Source: Streptomyces sp. DvalAA-43
Lineage (GTDB): Bacteria > Actinomycetota > Actinomycetes > Streptomycetales > Streptomycetaceae
Assembly: GCF_900091725.1 (NCBI RefSeq)
Contig: NZ_FMBW01000073.1
Span: 1 to 47,744, forward strand
DNA length: 47,744 bases
Direction of reading: 5' to 3'
The stretch's first letter is position 1. Every line of letters begins with the position of its first letter. Below the pieces are notes generated by a model. The model saw nothing but the letters and a program-made list of their open reading frames with translations, searched no databases and had not been told where the DNA came from. This document shows, one piece after another, positions 1 through 8,339 of this stretch. Position numbers and translations under genes: made by a program.

Positions 1-2480
1 GGCCGGTCCCCGTCCGGGCAACAAACCCCTTCACCTCCGGTGGCTCGACGGGCATGGCCCGTCCGCAGGCGCCCCGTCCCGGCGGCGCCCCGCGTCCCGG
101 CGGCGGCCAGGACCGTCCGGGCGCCCCGCGTCCGCAGGGCGGCCCCGGTGGCGCGCAGACCGGGCGGCCTCAGGGTCCTGGCGGTGCCCGTCCGACTCCG
201 GGCGGCATGCCCCGTCCGCAGGCTCCCCGTCCGGGCGGTGCCCCCGGCGGTAACCGTCCGAACCCGGGCATGATGCCGCAGCGTCCCGCTGCCGGCCCGC
301 GTCCCGGTGGTGGCCCCGGCGGTGGCCGTGGTCCCGGTGGCGGCGGTCGTCCCGGCGGCGGTGGCGGCGCAGGCCGTCCCGGCGGCGGTGGCTTCGCAGG
401 CCGTCCGGCCGGTCCCGGTGGCGGTGGCGGCGGTTTCGCCGGTCGTCCCGGTGGCGGCGGCGGTGGCGGTGCGGGTCGTCCCGGCGGTGGCGGCGGCTTC
501 GGCGGTCGTCCCGGCTTCGGTGGACGTCCCGGCGGCCCCGGTGGCCGTGGTGGCACACAGGGTGCGTTCGGCCGTCCCGGCGGTCCCGCGCGTCGTGGTC
601 GCAAGTCGAAGCGGCAGAGGCGCCAGGAGTACGAGGCCATGCAGGCCCCGTCGGTGGGCGGCGTCATGCTGCCTCGCGGCAACGGACAGTCCGTCCGTCT
701 GTCGCGCGGTGCCTCCCTCACCGACTTCGCGGAGAAGATCAACGCCAACCCGGCGTCGCTCGTCGCCGTGATGATGAACCTCGGCGAGATGGTCACGGCG
801 ACGCAGTCCGTCTCCGACGACACTCTCAGGCTGCTCGCGGACGAGATGAACTACGTCCTCGAGATCGTCAGCCCCGAGGAGGAGGACCGCGAGCTGCTGG
901 AGTCCTTCGACATCGAGTTCGGCGAGGACGAGGGCGGCGAAGAGGCCCTGGTCTCCCGTCCGCCGGTCGTGACCGTCATGGGTCACGTCGACCACGGAAA
1001 GACCCGACTGCTGGACGCGATCCGCAAGACGAACGTCGTCGCGGGCGAGGCCGGCGGCATCACCCAGCACATCGGTGCCTACCAGGTCTCCTCCGAGGTC
1101 AACGGCGAGGACCGCCGGATCACCTTCATCGACACCCCGGGTCACGAGGCGTTCACCGCCATGCGTGCCCGTGGTGCGAAGTCCACCGACATCGCGATCC
1201 TCGTGGTGGCGGCGAACGACGGTGTGATGCCCCAGACGATCGAGGCGCTGAACCACGCCAAGGCGGCCGAGGTGCCGATCGTGGTCGCGGTCAACAAGAT
1301 CGACGTCGAGGGTGCCGACCCGACCAAGGTGCGCGGTCAGCTCACCGAGTTCGGTCTGGTGGCCGAGGAGTACGGCGGCGACACGATGTTCGTCGACATC
1401 TCCGCCAAGCAGGGCCTCAACATCGAGGCACTGCTGGAGGCCGTCGTCCTCACCGCCGACGCCTCGCTCGACCTGCGGGCCAACCCGGAGCAGGACGCGC
1501 AGGGTATTGCGATCGAGTCCCACCTCGACCGCGGTCGCGGTGCCGTTTCGACGGTCCTGGTCCAGCGCGGCACGCTGCGCATCGGCGACACGATGGTGGT
1601 CGGCGACGCGTACGGCCGTGTCCGGGCGATGCTCGACGACAACGGCAACAACGTCGAGGAAGCGGGTCCGTCGACCCCCGTCCTCGTGCTCGGTCTCACC
1701 AACGTCCCGGGTGCCGGCGACAACTTCCTGGTGGTCGACGAGGACCGTACGGCCCGTCAGATCGCCGAGAAGCGTGCCGCCCGTGAGCGCAACGCCAACT
1801 TCGCCCGCAAGGGCGTCCGGTTCTCCCTGGAGAACCTGGACGAGGCGCTCAAGGCCGGTCTGGTCCAGGAGCTCAACCTCATCATCAAGGGCGACGCGTC
1901 CGGTTCGGTGGAGGCTCTCGAGTCCTCGCTGCTCCAGCTCGACGTCGGCGAAGAGGTCGACATCCGGGTCCTGCACCGCGGTGTGGGTGCGGTCACCGAG
2001 TCGGACATCGACCTGGCGACCGGCTCCGACGCCATCGTCATCGGCTTCAACGTCCGCGCTGCCGGGCGTGCCCAGCAGATGGCGGAGCGCGAGGGTGTCG
2101 ACGTCCGCTACTACTCGGTGATCTACCAGGCCATCGAGGAGATCGAGGCGGCCCTCAAGGGCATGCTCAAGCCGGAGTACGAAGAGGTCGAGCTCGGTAC
2201 GGCGGAGATCCGCGAGATCTTCCGCTCGTCCAAGCTGGGCAACATCGCCGGTGTGCTGGTCCGCTCCGGCGAGGTCAAGCGCAACACCAAGGCGCGCCTG
2301 CTGCGCGATGGCAAGGTCATCGCGGAGAACCTCAACATCTCCGGTCTGCGCCGCTTCAAGGACGACGTCACCGAGATCCGCGAAGGCTTCGAGGGCGGTA
2401 TCAACCTCGGAAACTTCAACGACATCAAGATCGACGACGTCATCGCGACGTACGAGATGCGCGAGAAGCCGCGAGGCTGA
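1..2480 (+). CDS. infB: Translation initiation factor IF-2, 5' end missing
   Basis: IF-2 is a GTPase that brings initiator fMet-tRNA to the 30S subunit and promotes 50S joining. The window opens inside the long N-terminal Gly/Pro/Arg-rich region typical of actinobacterial IF-2 (to about base 600). The G domain is clear. Numbering from the Met codon at base 54, GHVDHGKT lies at residues 310-317, DTPGH at 360-364 and NKID at 414-417, followed by the beta-barrel and C-terminal IF-2 domains. The frame is open from base 3 through to a TGA at 2478-2480. The first 7-8 codons read better in a different frame (AGPRPGN in frame 2, then NPFTSGGSTG in frame 3), so an extra A around 23-25 is suspected. 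In streptomycetes infB follows nusA and precedes the DUF503 gene and rbfA, as here. Confidence 0.97.
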   Translation, partial: PVPVRATNPFTSGGSTGMARPQAPRPGGAPRPGGGQDRPGAPRPQGGPGGAQTGRPQGPGGARPTPGGMPRPQAPRPGGAPGGNRPNPGMMPQRPAAGPRPGGGPGGGRGPGGGGRPGGGGGAGRPGGGGFAGRPAGPGGGGGGFAGRPGGGGGGGAGRPGGGGGFGGRPGFGGRPGGPGGRGGTQGAFGRPGGPARRGRKSKRQRRQEYEAMQAPSVGGVMLPRGNGQSVRLSRGASLTDFAEKINANPASLVAVMMNLGEMVTATQSVSDDTLRLLADEMNYVLEIVSPEEEDRELLESFDIEFGEDEGGEEALVSRPPVVTVMGHVDHGKTRLLDAIRKTNVVAGEAGGITQHIGAYQVSSEVNGEDRRITFIDTPGHEAFTAMRARGAKSTDIAILVVAANDGVMPQTIEALNHAKAAEVPIVVAVNKIDVEGADPTKVRGQLTEFGLVAEEYGGDTMFVDISAKQGLNIEALLEAVVLTADASLDLRANPEQDAQGIAIESHLDRGRGAVSTVLVQRGTLRIGDTMVVGDAYGRVRAMLDDNGNNVEEAGPSTPVLVLGLTNVPGAGDNFLVVDEDRTARQIAEKRAARERNANFARKGVRFSLENLDEALKAGLVQELNLIIKGDASGSVEALESSLLQLDVGEEVDIRVLHRGVGAVTESDIDLATGSDAIVIGFNVRAAGRAQQMAEREGVDVRYYSVIYQAIEEIEAALKGMLKPEYEEVELGTAEIREIFRSSKLGNIAGVLVRSGEVKRNTKARLLRDGKVIAENLNISGLRRFKDDVTEIREGFEGGINLGNFNDIKIDDVIATYEMREKPRG

Positions 2481-2492
2481 TCCACGGGGAAT

Positions 2493-2520
2493 TCCGGGGG
2501 GAGACCCCCGGATCTCTCTT
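2493..2520 (+). terminator. Rho-independent-type terminator after infB
   Basis: A perfect 8-bp stem (TCCGGGGG / CCCCCGGA) closes a GAGA loop at 2493-2512 and is followed by the pyrimidine run tctctctt. It lies 12 bases after the infB stop. It may only attenuate, because DUF503 and rbfA follow on the same strand. Confidence 0.65.
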
Positions 2521-2528
2521 CCACAGTC

Positions 2529-2567
2529 GGGGCCGGTCGACGGGTCGTATTTCCGTCGATCGGCCCC
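2529..2567 (+). terminator. Long hairpin between infB and the DUF503 gene
   Basis: Fifteen-base arms at 2529-2543 and 2553-2567 pair fully with one G-U, around a 9-nt loop. There is no T-tract, as is usual for streptomycete terminators. This is the second hairpin in the same gap, and it could terminate or stabilise the infB mRNA 3' end. Confidence 0.6.
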
Positions 2568-2648
2568 GGCCGTTCCGTGTACGGTTCTGGTGTCCCTGCC
2601 AAGCACTGGCGGGGCGCGAACCCGAACCGGCGGGACATCCGGACACAC

Positions 2649-2945
2649 ATGTATGTGGGGACACTGTCCTTCGATCTGCTCCTCGGCGACGTACGGTCGT
2701 TGAAGGAGAAGCGCTCAGTCGTCCGTCCGATCGTCGCCGAGCTCCAGCGCAAATTCGCGGTGAGCGCGGCGGAGGTGGGCGGTCAGGATCTCCATCGCAG
2801 GGCCGAGATCGGCCTTGCCGTGGTCTCCGGGGAGACCGGACACCTCACAGATGTTCTGGACCGGTGCGAGCGGCTGGTGGCCGCCCGCCCGGAAGTGGAG
2901 CTGCTGTCCGTACGACGGCGGGTCCACAGCGACGAAGACGATTGA
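2649..2945 (+). CDS. DUF503 / YlxP-like small protein
   Basis: A 98-residue protein beginning MYVGTLSFDLLLGDVRSLKE, the characteristic opening of the DUF503 (YlxP-like) family, followed by a KRSVVRPIV helix. The family is small, alpha/beta and cytosolic. It is almost always encoded between infB and rbfA, which suggests a role in ribosome maturation or translation, but no biochemical activity is established. I chose the ATG at 2649 because the upstream in-frame extension (from 2577) has no family resemblance. The stop lies 25 bases before rbfA, so the two are probably co-transcribed. Confidence 0.88.
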   Translation: MYVGTLSFDLLLGDVRSLKEKRSVVRPIVAELQRKFAVSAAEVGGQDLHRRAEIGLAVVSGETGHLTDVLDRCERLVAARPEVELLSVRRRVHSDEDD

Positions 2946-2970
2946 GCAAGGCGAAGAAGGAGACGGACCA

Positions 2971-3423
2971 GTGGCCGACAACGCGCGGGCGAAGAAGCTG
3001 GCGGACCTCATCCAGGAGGTGGTCGCCGAGAAACTGCAGCGCGGTATCAAGGACCCGCGTCTGGGTACGCACGTGACCATCACGGACACCCGGGTCACCG
3101 GTGACCTGCGGGAGGCCACGGTCTTCTACACGGTCTACGGCGACGACGAGGAGCGGGCGAGCGCCGCGGCCGGTCTGGAGAGCGCCAAGGGCATCCTGCG
3201 TTCCGCGGTCGGAGCGGCGGCGGGGACGAAGTTCACCCCCACGCTGGCCTTCGTGGCCGACGCCCTTCCGGAGAACGCCAAGGCGATCGAGGACCTCCTC
3301 GACCGGGCGCGTGCCTCGGACGCGCGGGTGCGCGAGGCGTCCTCCGGCGCCACGTACGCCGGTGGTGCCGACCCGTACCGCAAGGCGGACGACGAGAACG
3401 ACGAGGACGCCGCCTCCGAATGA
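2971..3423 (+). CDS. rbfA: 30S ribosome-binding factor RbfA
   Basis: A 150-residue protein with the RbfA KH-like fold. It starts VADNARAKKLADLIQEVVAE and has the family core IKDPRLGTHVTITDTRVTGD, then a second helix-strand unit and an acidic C-terminal tail (DDENDEDAASE) common in actinomycetes. RbfA binds the 16S rRNA 5' helix region late in 30S assembly and is needed for growth in the cold. A GTG start at 2971 is preferred: GGAG lies about 7 bases upstream, and the open frame before it overlaps the DUF503 gene. The stop overlaps the truB start (ATGA at 3420-3423), so the two are translationally coupled. Confidence 0.95.
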   Translation: MADNARAKKLADLIQEVVAEKLQRGIKDPRLGTHVTITDTRVTGDLREATVFYTVYGDDEERASAAAGLESAKGILRSAVGAAAGTKFTPTLAFVADALPENAKAIEDLLDRARASDARVREASSGATYAGGADPYRKADDENDEDAASE

Positions 3424-4316
3424 CATCGCAGAAAACGCCGGACGGCCTTGTCATCGTCGACAAGCCGTCCGGCTTCACCTCGCACGACGTCGTCGCCAAG
3501 ATGCGCGGCATCGCCCGGACCCGCCGGGTCGGCCACGCCGGCACGCTGGACCCGATGGCGACGGGGGTTCTCGTGCTCGGTGTCGAGAAGGCCACCAAAC
3601 TGCTGGGCCACCTCGCGCTGACCGAGAAGGAGTACCTCGGCACGATCCGGCTCGGCCAGAACACCGTCACGGACGACGCGGAGGGCGAGATCACCTCGTC
3701 CACCGACGCCTCCGGCGTGACCCGGGACGGCATCGACGCCGGGGTCGCGGCCCTGACCGGACCGATCATGCAGGTGCCGTCCAAGGTCAGCGCCATCAAG
3801 ATCGACGGCAAGCGGTCCTACGCGCGGGTACGCGGCGGCGAGGAGTTCGAGATCCCGGCCCGGCCGGTGACGATCTCGTCCTTCCGCGTCTACGACGTCC
3901 GGCCGGAGACTGCCGAGGACGGCACCCCGGTCGTCGACCTGGTCGTCTCGGTGGTCTGCTCCTCGGGTACGTACATCCGTGCGATCGCCCGGGACCTCGG
4001 CGCCGGGCTCGGCGTCGGCGGGCATCTGACCGCGCTGCGGCGCACCCGGGTCGGGCCCTACGGCCTCGACGCGGCGCGGACGCTCGACCAGCACCAGCAG
4101 GAGCTGACCGTGATGCCGGTGGCCGAGGCCGCCGCCTCGGCCTTCCCCCGCTGGGACGTGGACGAGAAGCGCGCCAAGCTGCTGCTGAACGGCGTACGGC
4201 TGGACATGCCGGCCTTTCCGCCGGGACCGGTCGGTGTCTTCGGACCCGACGGCCGGTTCCTGGTCCTCGTCGAGGAGCAGAAGGGCAAGGCCAAGAGCCT
4301 GGCCGTATTCGCCTGA
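3420..4316 (+). CDS. truB: tRNA pseudouridine-55 synthase TruB
   Basis: A 298-residue enzyme that converts U55 of the tRNA T-loop to pseudouridine. The signature GHAGTLDPMATG carries the catalytic aspartate at residue 44. The N-terminal VIVDKPSGFTSHDVV and the later KRSYARVRGG and GTYIRAIARDLG blocks are all TruB hallmarks. The C-terminal ~70 residues (DEKRAKLLLNGVRLD onward) match the PUA-like tail of the family. The ATG at 3420 overlaps the rbfA stop by four bases. This is the last gene of the operon, followed by a strong hairpin. Confidence 0.97.
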   Translation: MTSQKTPDGLVIVDKPSGFTSHDVVAKMRGIARTRRVGHAGTLDPMATGVLVLGVEKATKLLGHLALTEKEYLGTIRLGQNTVTDDAEGEITSSTDASGVTRDGIDAGVAALTGPIMQVPSKVSAIKIDGKRSYARVRGGEEFEIPARPVTISSFRVYDVRPETAEDGTPVVDLVVSVVCSSGTYIRAIARDLGAGLGVGGHLTALRRTRVGPYGLDAARTLDQHQQELTVMPVAEAAASAFPRWDVDEKRAKLLLNGVRLDMPAFPPGPVGVFGPDGRFLVLVEEQKGKAKSLAVFA

Positions 4317-4343
4317 CGGGTGGACCGGCCTCCGGGACGTCAT

Positions 4344-4382
4344 CGTGGAGCGGGCGGGGCAGTTCCCTGCGCCCGCTCCACG
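4344..4382 (+). terminator. Strong hairpin terminator after truB
   Basis: A perfect 13-bp stem (CGTGGAGCGGGCG with its complement at 4370-4382) starts 28 bases after the truB stop, and a short GGG/CCC extension is possible inside the loop. It marks the end of the infB-truB operon. Confidence 0.8.
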
Positions 4383-4438
4383 GTCCCTCACATGTTCTGT
4401 CCACCGGGCGCCTTCAATTCACCCCAATGAGCAGGCGC

Positions 4439-4481
4439 TCGGAGTGAATCAGGGGTGCATTCGGGGGCGCGTTTACTCCGA
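4439..4481. promoter_or_regulatory. Spaced inverted repeat upstream of the 4520 gene (candidate operator)
   Basis: CTCGGAGTGAA at 4439-4449 and TTTACTCCGAG at 4471-4481 are inverted copies with one mismatch and 21 bases between them, ending 38 bases before the ATG at 4520. This is the only structured element in the truB-4520 gap apart from the terminator. It could be an operator or an RNA stem; no known factor is recognised. Confidence 0.35.
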
Positions 4482-4519
4482 GTGGTCCACGCGCTGATCA
4501 TCCGGCCTAACGTCGGACC

Positions 4520-7500
4520 ATGGAAAGCGGGGACCGGACAGCGCTGGTACGTATCTGCGATCCGGCCGGCCGGCCGAGGGGGACCGGGTTCGTCGCGGAC
4601 GACCGGGGCACGGTCCTGACCAGCCACGAAGCCGTGGCCGGCCTCGCCCGGTCCGTCCTGCACGGAGCGGGCGGCCGCAGCCGCACCGTCGAGGCCGGGG
4701 ACATCACCGCGCTGCCCGAGCTGGACCTCGCGCTGCTGCCCACCGCCGGCCCCGGTGAGCTGGGCGTCGAACCCGTCGCGATCGCCCTGCGCGACCGGAT
4801 CGACGCCGGTACGTACGTGACGATCGCCGCGCACGGCTGGCGCGAGGCCCGGGTGCTCGGCACGGCCCCCGTGACGTACACCGCGCACGGCCGCTCCCAC
4901 CGGATCGGCGCGGCGCTGGAGCTGGCGCTCGGCACGGACGGCAGGGACGCCCTGCGGCTGGGCGGCGCCGCCGTGGGCGGGCCCGTCCTCGACCCGGAGA
5001 GCGGCGCGGTCATCGCCGTGCTGGGCAGTGCGCTGCGCGCCGGACATCCGGGCGCGTTCGCCGTGCCGCTGTGGGCGGCGGGCACCGGCGGCCCGCTCGA
5101 CGCACTGCTGCGGCGCAACGCGACGAGCGTCCCCGGATACGGGCGCGACCTCAATCTCGCGGGCGCCCTGCACCTCACCGCCACCTCGCTCGGCTCCTCG
5201 GACGGCCCGGCCGCCTGCCCCGATCCGGTCGAACGCCCGGACGTCGTCGCGGAGCTCACCGCCTTCGAGTCCCCGGACCGCGCCGCGACGGCACCGGACG
5301 GTCCCGCCGTCGTCCTCGGCCTCGTCGGGGCACCGGGCACGGGCCGCACCACCGAACTGGCCGCGCTCACCGCACGCCGGGCGCGCGGCCCGGTCCCCGC
5401 ACCCACCCTCTGGCTGCGCGGCGCCGACCTGCTGACCGACGACACCTCGGTCGCCGACGCCGTCGCCCGTGCACTGCGCCGGGCCGGAAGGATCGTCACC
5501 GCCGCCGGGGCCCGGGGCGACATGGCGAGCGCCACCCCCGAGCGGGTGGCCCGGCTGGCCGAGGAGTCCGGGAGCCCGTTGCTGGTCCTGCTGGACGGCC
5601 CCGAGGAGATGCCTCCCGCGCTGGCCCACGAGCCGGCCCGGTGGACCGACGCCACCGTCGCATGGCTGCGGGAGAACGGGGCGCGGCTCGTGATCGCCTG
5701 CGGGCCCGAGCACTGGGAGACGGCCGGCGCGCTCTGCCCGCCCGAAGTGCTGCACCGCCCCGCCAGACCGGCCGCGCGGCTGCCCTCCGCGGTCCGCCTG
5801 GGCGACCTCACCGCGGTCCAGGCCGAACGGGCCGGGGAGCGGTACGCCATCCCGCCCGGGGCGCTCGCCCCCGGCCACGACCGCCACCCGCTCACCCTGC
5901 GCCTGCTCGCGGAGGTGCGTGCCGCGCTGCCCGGCGACGTCGCCGGGCAGCCCGACACCGAGGAGGTCTTCGGTGCCCACCTGGACCTGATGTGCCTGCG
6001 CGTCGCGGTCCGTATCGCGGCCGCCTCGGGCCCGGCGCCGGGGGGCGGCGCGGTCCGCAGGCTGGCCGCCCGGGTGGCGGGGCAGGTCCACGAGGCGGCG
6101 CGGCGCTGTCTGGGCCCCGGCCAGGGGGAGCTGGACCGGGAGGCGTTCGAGGAGGTCTTCCCCTGGCGCACGGGCTGGGCGTCGGCCGTCCTCACCGAGG
6201 GCCTGCTCGTCCCGGCGGGCGCCGGCTACCGCTTCGCGCACGAGGAGCTGGGGGACTGGGTGCAGGGCGCCCACCTGGATGTGGACGCGGCACTGTACGC
6301 GCTGGTCCACCGGTGGCATGCGCAGGAGGGGCCGCGCCAGGAGCCGGGCCCGACGGTGGCCGGACGCCGGGTCCCGCGGCCGAGGAGCCCGCGTACGGGG
6401 CGCGAACGGGCCGCGGCGGTGTCCACGCAGCCGCGTACGGGGCGGGGCGGGGCGGTGCCCATGGAGCCGTGTACGGGGCGGGGCGGGGCGCCTCTGCCGG
6501 ACCCGGCGGAGCAGCCCAGGGCGGCGACCGGGCCGCGCACCCTGCCCGTGCCGCGTCATCGCATCGGCCCGGTGATCCAGGCCCTGCTGCTCCTGGGCCG
6601 CCGACAGGGGCCCGCCGCGCTCTCCCACCAGCTGGCCGATCTCATCGACGCGCTGGACCGGCTGTCGGCGGAGGAGGGTCCGGGTGCGGATCCGGAGGCG
6701 GCGGACGGTGTCGTGGCCGACAGAACACCGCGTCATGACGCCCGCTGGTGGGCGGTCCGGCTGCTCTCCGAGACCCTGCTCCGGGTGCCCGACGCCCGTC
6801 CGTATCTCGGCGTGCTGCGACTGTTGGCCGGCCGGGTCGTGCGCCGGGCGGCCGCGGGCCCGGGGACGTACGCCGCGTTCGGGCCGTGGTTCTGGCGGCG
6901 GCTGAGACTGCCCGAGGAGGACCGGATCGATCTGTTCCGGCGTCTCGTCCCCGCCGACGAGCCGCCCCGCGCCGACCGTTCCTGCGGTACGCCCCCCGAC
7001 GCCGACGGCGAACGGTTCCTGGACGCCGTCGCGCGACGGCTCGCCGACCGGCCCCGGACCGTACAGCCCCTGCTGTGCAGCTGGTTCACCGACGAGCGCC
7101 CGCTGCCCGCCGGGGACGGGGGCGCGATGCGGCCGACCGTGGCCGCCGCCGCCCAGGCGCTCCTCTACGCCCGCCGGGACCTGGCCGTCGACGATCTGAC
7201 CGACGCGCTCGTCTCCACCTCCCACCCCAGGGCCGAGGAGCTGCTCGCCGCGCTGGCCGAGGACGCGCCCGCCGCGCTGTGCCGGGCCGTCCACCGCTGG
7301 GCCCACGACGAGGACCGGCCCGCCCGCCGCACCGCCGCCGCCTCCTATGCGCTGGTCACCTCGGCGCACACCACCCTCGACGCCGACCGCGAGCTGCTGC
7401 GCGGATCGGCCCTGGCGCTGCTGGCCCGCCCGGCGGACGCCGCCCTGCACGGGGCCGCGCTCGCCCTCCTCGTACAGGATCCGCGGACCAGGGACCGCTA

Positions 7501-8296
7501 TCTCCCACAGGCGCTCCGGGCCTTCGTCGCGGGGGAGTCCGGGCCGTCCGCGCAGGCGCTCGCTGTCGCCTTGCCCTCCCATCCGGAACCGGTGCTCGCC
7601 GCGTTCCGGGAGCGGCTCACCCGGCCGGACGAGGGGGCGGGCGAGACGCTCCGCTCGCTCGCCGGGATCGAGGCCCCCGCGCTCGCCCTGCACACCGCCG
7701 GACTCGTGCGCGCCTACATCGACAGCCACCCGGACGACACCGTGCACGCGGCCTCGTACGTCGACCGGAGGCTGGAGCGGGGCCCAGCCGCCCGCGCCCT
7801 GCTGCTGCCGCTGATCACCGGGCTGCTGCGGGACCGTCCGGTGGCGCCGCCGGTACGCGGTGCGCTCGCCGGGGTGCTCGCCGCGCCCGGCAGTCCCGCC
7901 TCCGGGCCGCTGCGGGAACAGCTGCTGGAGGTCCTGCTGGATTTCGAGCAGGAGGCCCACCGGGATCCGGCCGTGCTCGACGCGCTGCTGCGGGCCGCCG
8001 CGACCGGTTCCGGCAAGCGCGCCCCCGCCCGTACCCGCGCCCTGGTCCACCGCACCGGGACGCTGCTGGTCCGGACCCCCGAGGGCGCGGTCCGTTTCGA
8101 CCGCGCGCTGGTCGAACTCGCCCGTGACGTGCCCGGATTCGCCGCCCTGGTCACCGGGTGGCTGGCCGGGGCTCCGCAGGAATGGGCGGCGCTCGTCGGC
8201 CCGAGCGCACGGCGCACGGTGGAGGCGCTGGGAAGCCGGAAGGCGATGCCGATGCAGGCCGCGGGGCGTGAGCATGGCAGTCTTAGACCTGCGTAA
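4520..8296 (+). CDS. Large trypsin-like (pseudo)protease / NTPase-like protein with helical-repeat tail
   Basis: A 1258-residue cytosolic-looking protein with no signal peptide. Residues ~5-200 resemble a trypsin-like serine protease: GTGFVADDRGTVLTSHEAV places His36 and ELDLALLP places Asp69. The third triad position, normally Ser before GGP, is Val152 (AAVGGPVLD), so peptidase activity is unlikely. Residues ~262-450 look like a STAND/AAA-type NTPase. The P-loop is GAPGTGRT (270-277) with Arg276 where Lys is usual, followed by a hydrophobic Walker-B-like LLVLLDGPEE. After an Arg/Gly-rich linker (~625-670), the C-terminal half is Ala/Leu-rich helical, probably HEAT/ARM-like. The architecture recalls streptomycete signalling NTPases fused to protease-like sensors, and the real function is unknown. 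A hairpin separates it from truB. ribF follows after 43 bases and may share its transcript. Confidence 0.75.
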   Translation: MESGDRTALVRICDPAGRPRGTGFVADDRGTVLTSHEAVAGLARSVLHGAGGRSRTVEAGDITALPELDLALLPTAGPGELGVEPVAIALRDRIDAGTYVTIAAHGWREARVLGTAPVTYTAHGRSHRIGAALELALGTDGRDALRLGGAAVGGPVLDPESGAVIAVLGSALRAGHPGAFAVPLWAAGTGGPLDALLRRNATSVPGYGRDLNLAGALHLTATSLGSSDGPAACPDPVERPDVVAELTAFESPDRAATAPDGPAVVLGLVGAPGTGRTTELAALTARRARGPVPAPTLWLRGADLLTDDTSVADAVARALRRAGRIVTAAGARGDMASATPERVARLAEESGSPLLVLLDGPEEMPPALAHEPARWTDATVAWLRENGARLVIACGPEHWETAGALCPPEVLHRPARPAARLPSAVRLGDLTAVQAERAGERYAIPPGALAPGHDRHPLTLRLLAEVRAALPGDVAGQPDTEEVFGAHLDLMCLRVAVRIAAASGPAPGGGAVRRLAARVAGQVHEAARRCLGPGQGELDREAFEEVFPWRTGWASAVLTEGLLVPAGAGYRFAHEELGDWVQGAHLDVDAALYALVHRWHAQEGPRQEPGPTVAGRRVPRPRSPRTGRERAAAVSTQPRTGRGGAVPMEPCTGRGGAPLPDPAEQPRAATGPRTLPVPRHRIGPVIQALLLLGRRQGPAALSHQLADLIDALDRLSAEEGPGADPEAADGVVADRTPRHDARWWAVRLLSETLLRVPDARPYLGVLRLLAGRVVRRAAAGPGTYAAFGPWFWRRLRLPEEDRIDLFRRLVPADEPPRADRSCGTPPDADGERFLDAVARRLADRPRTVQPLLCSWFTDERPLPAGDGGAMRPTVAAAAQALLYARRDLAVDDLTDALVSTSHPRAEELLAALAEDAPAALCRAVHRWAHDEDRPARRTAAASYALVTSAHTTLDADRELLRGSALALLARPADAALHGAALALLVQDPRTRDRYLPQALRAFVAGESGPSAQALAVALPSHPEPVLAAFRERLTRPDEGAGETLRSLAGIEAPALALHTAGLVRAYIDSHPDDTVHAASYVDRRLERGPAARALLLPLITGLLRDRPVAPPVRGALAGVLAAPGSPASGPLREQLLEVLLDFEQEAHRDPAVLDALLRAAATGSGKRAPARTRALVHRTGTLLVRTPEGAVRFDRALVELARDVPGFAALVTGWLAGAPQEWAALVGPSARRTVEALGSRKAMPMQAAGREHGSLRPA
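6391..6490 (+). repeat. Short tandem-like repeats in the linker of the 4520 gene
   Basis: The unit CGTACGGGGCG or GTGTACGGGGCG recurs at about 6392, 6434 and 6470, the last two followed by GGGCGGGGCG. In translation this gives a repeated (R/C)TGRGGA-type motif between the NTPase-like and helical parts. It looks like slippage-prone linker DNA. Confidence 0.55.
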
Positions 8297-8339
8297 CAGG
8301 CAATCTCACGTACACGGGTTCGGGCGAGGAGCGGTCACA

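Noticed and set aside
4388..8275. Minus-strand open frame of about 1295 codons opposite the pseudo-protease gene
   Set aside because: It is the high-G+C antisense shadow of the plus-strand gene. Its translation has no domain pattern, and codon bias favours the plus strand.
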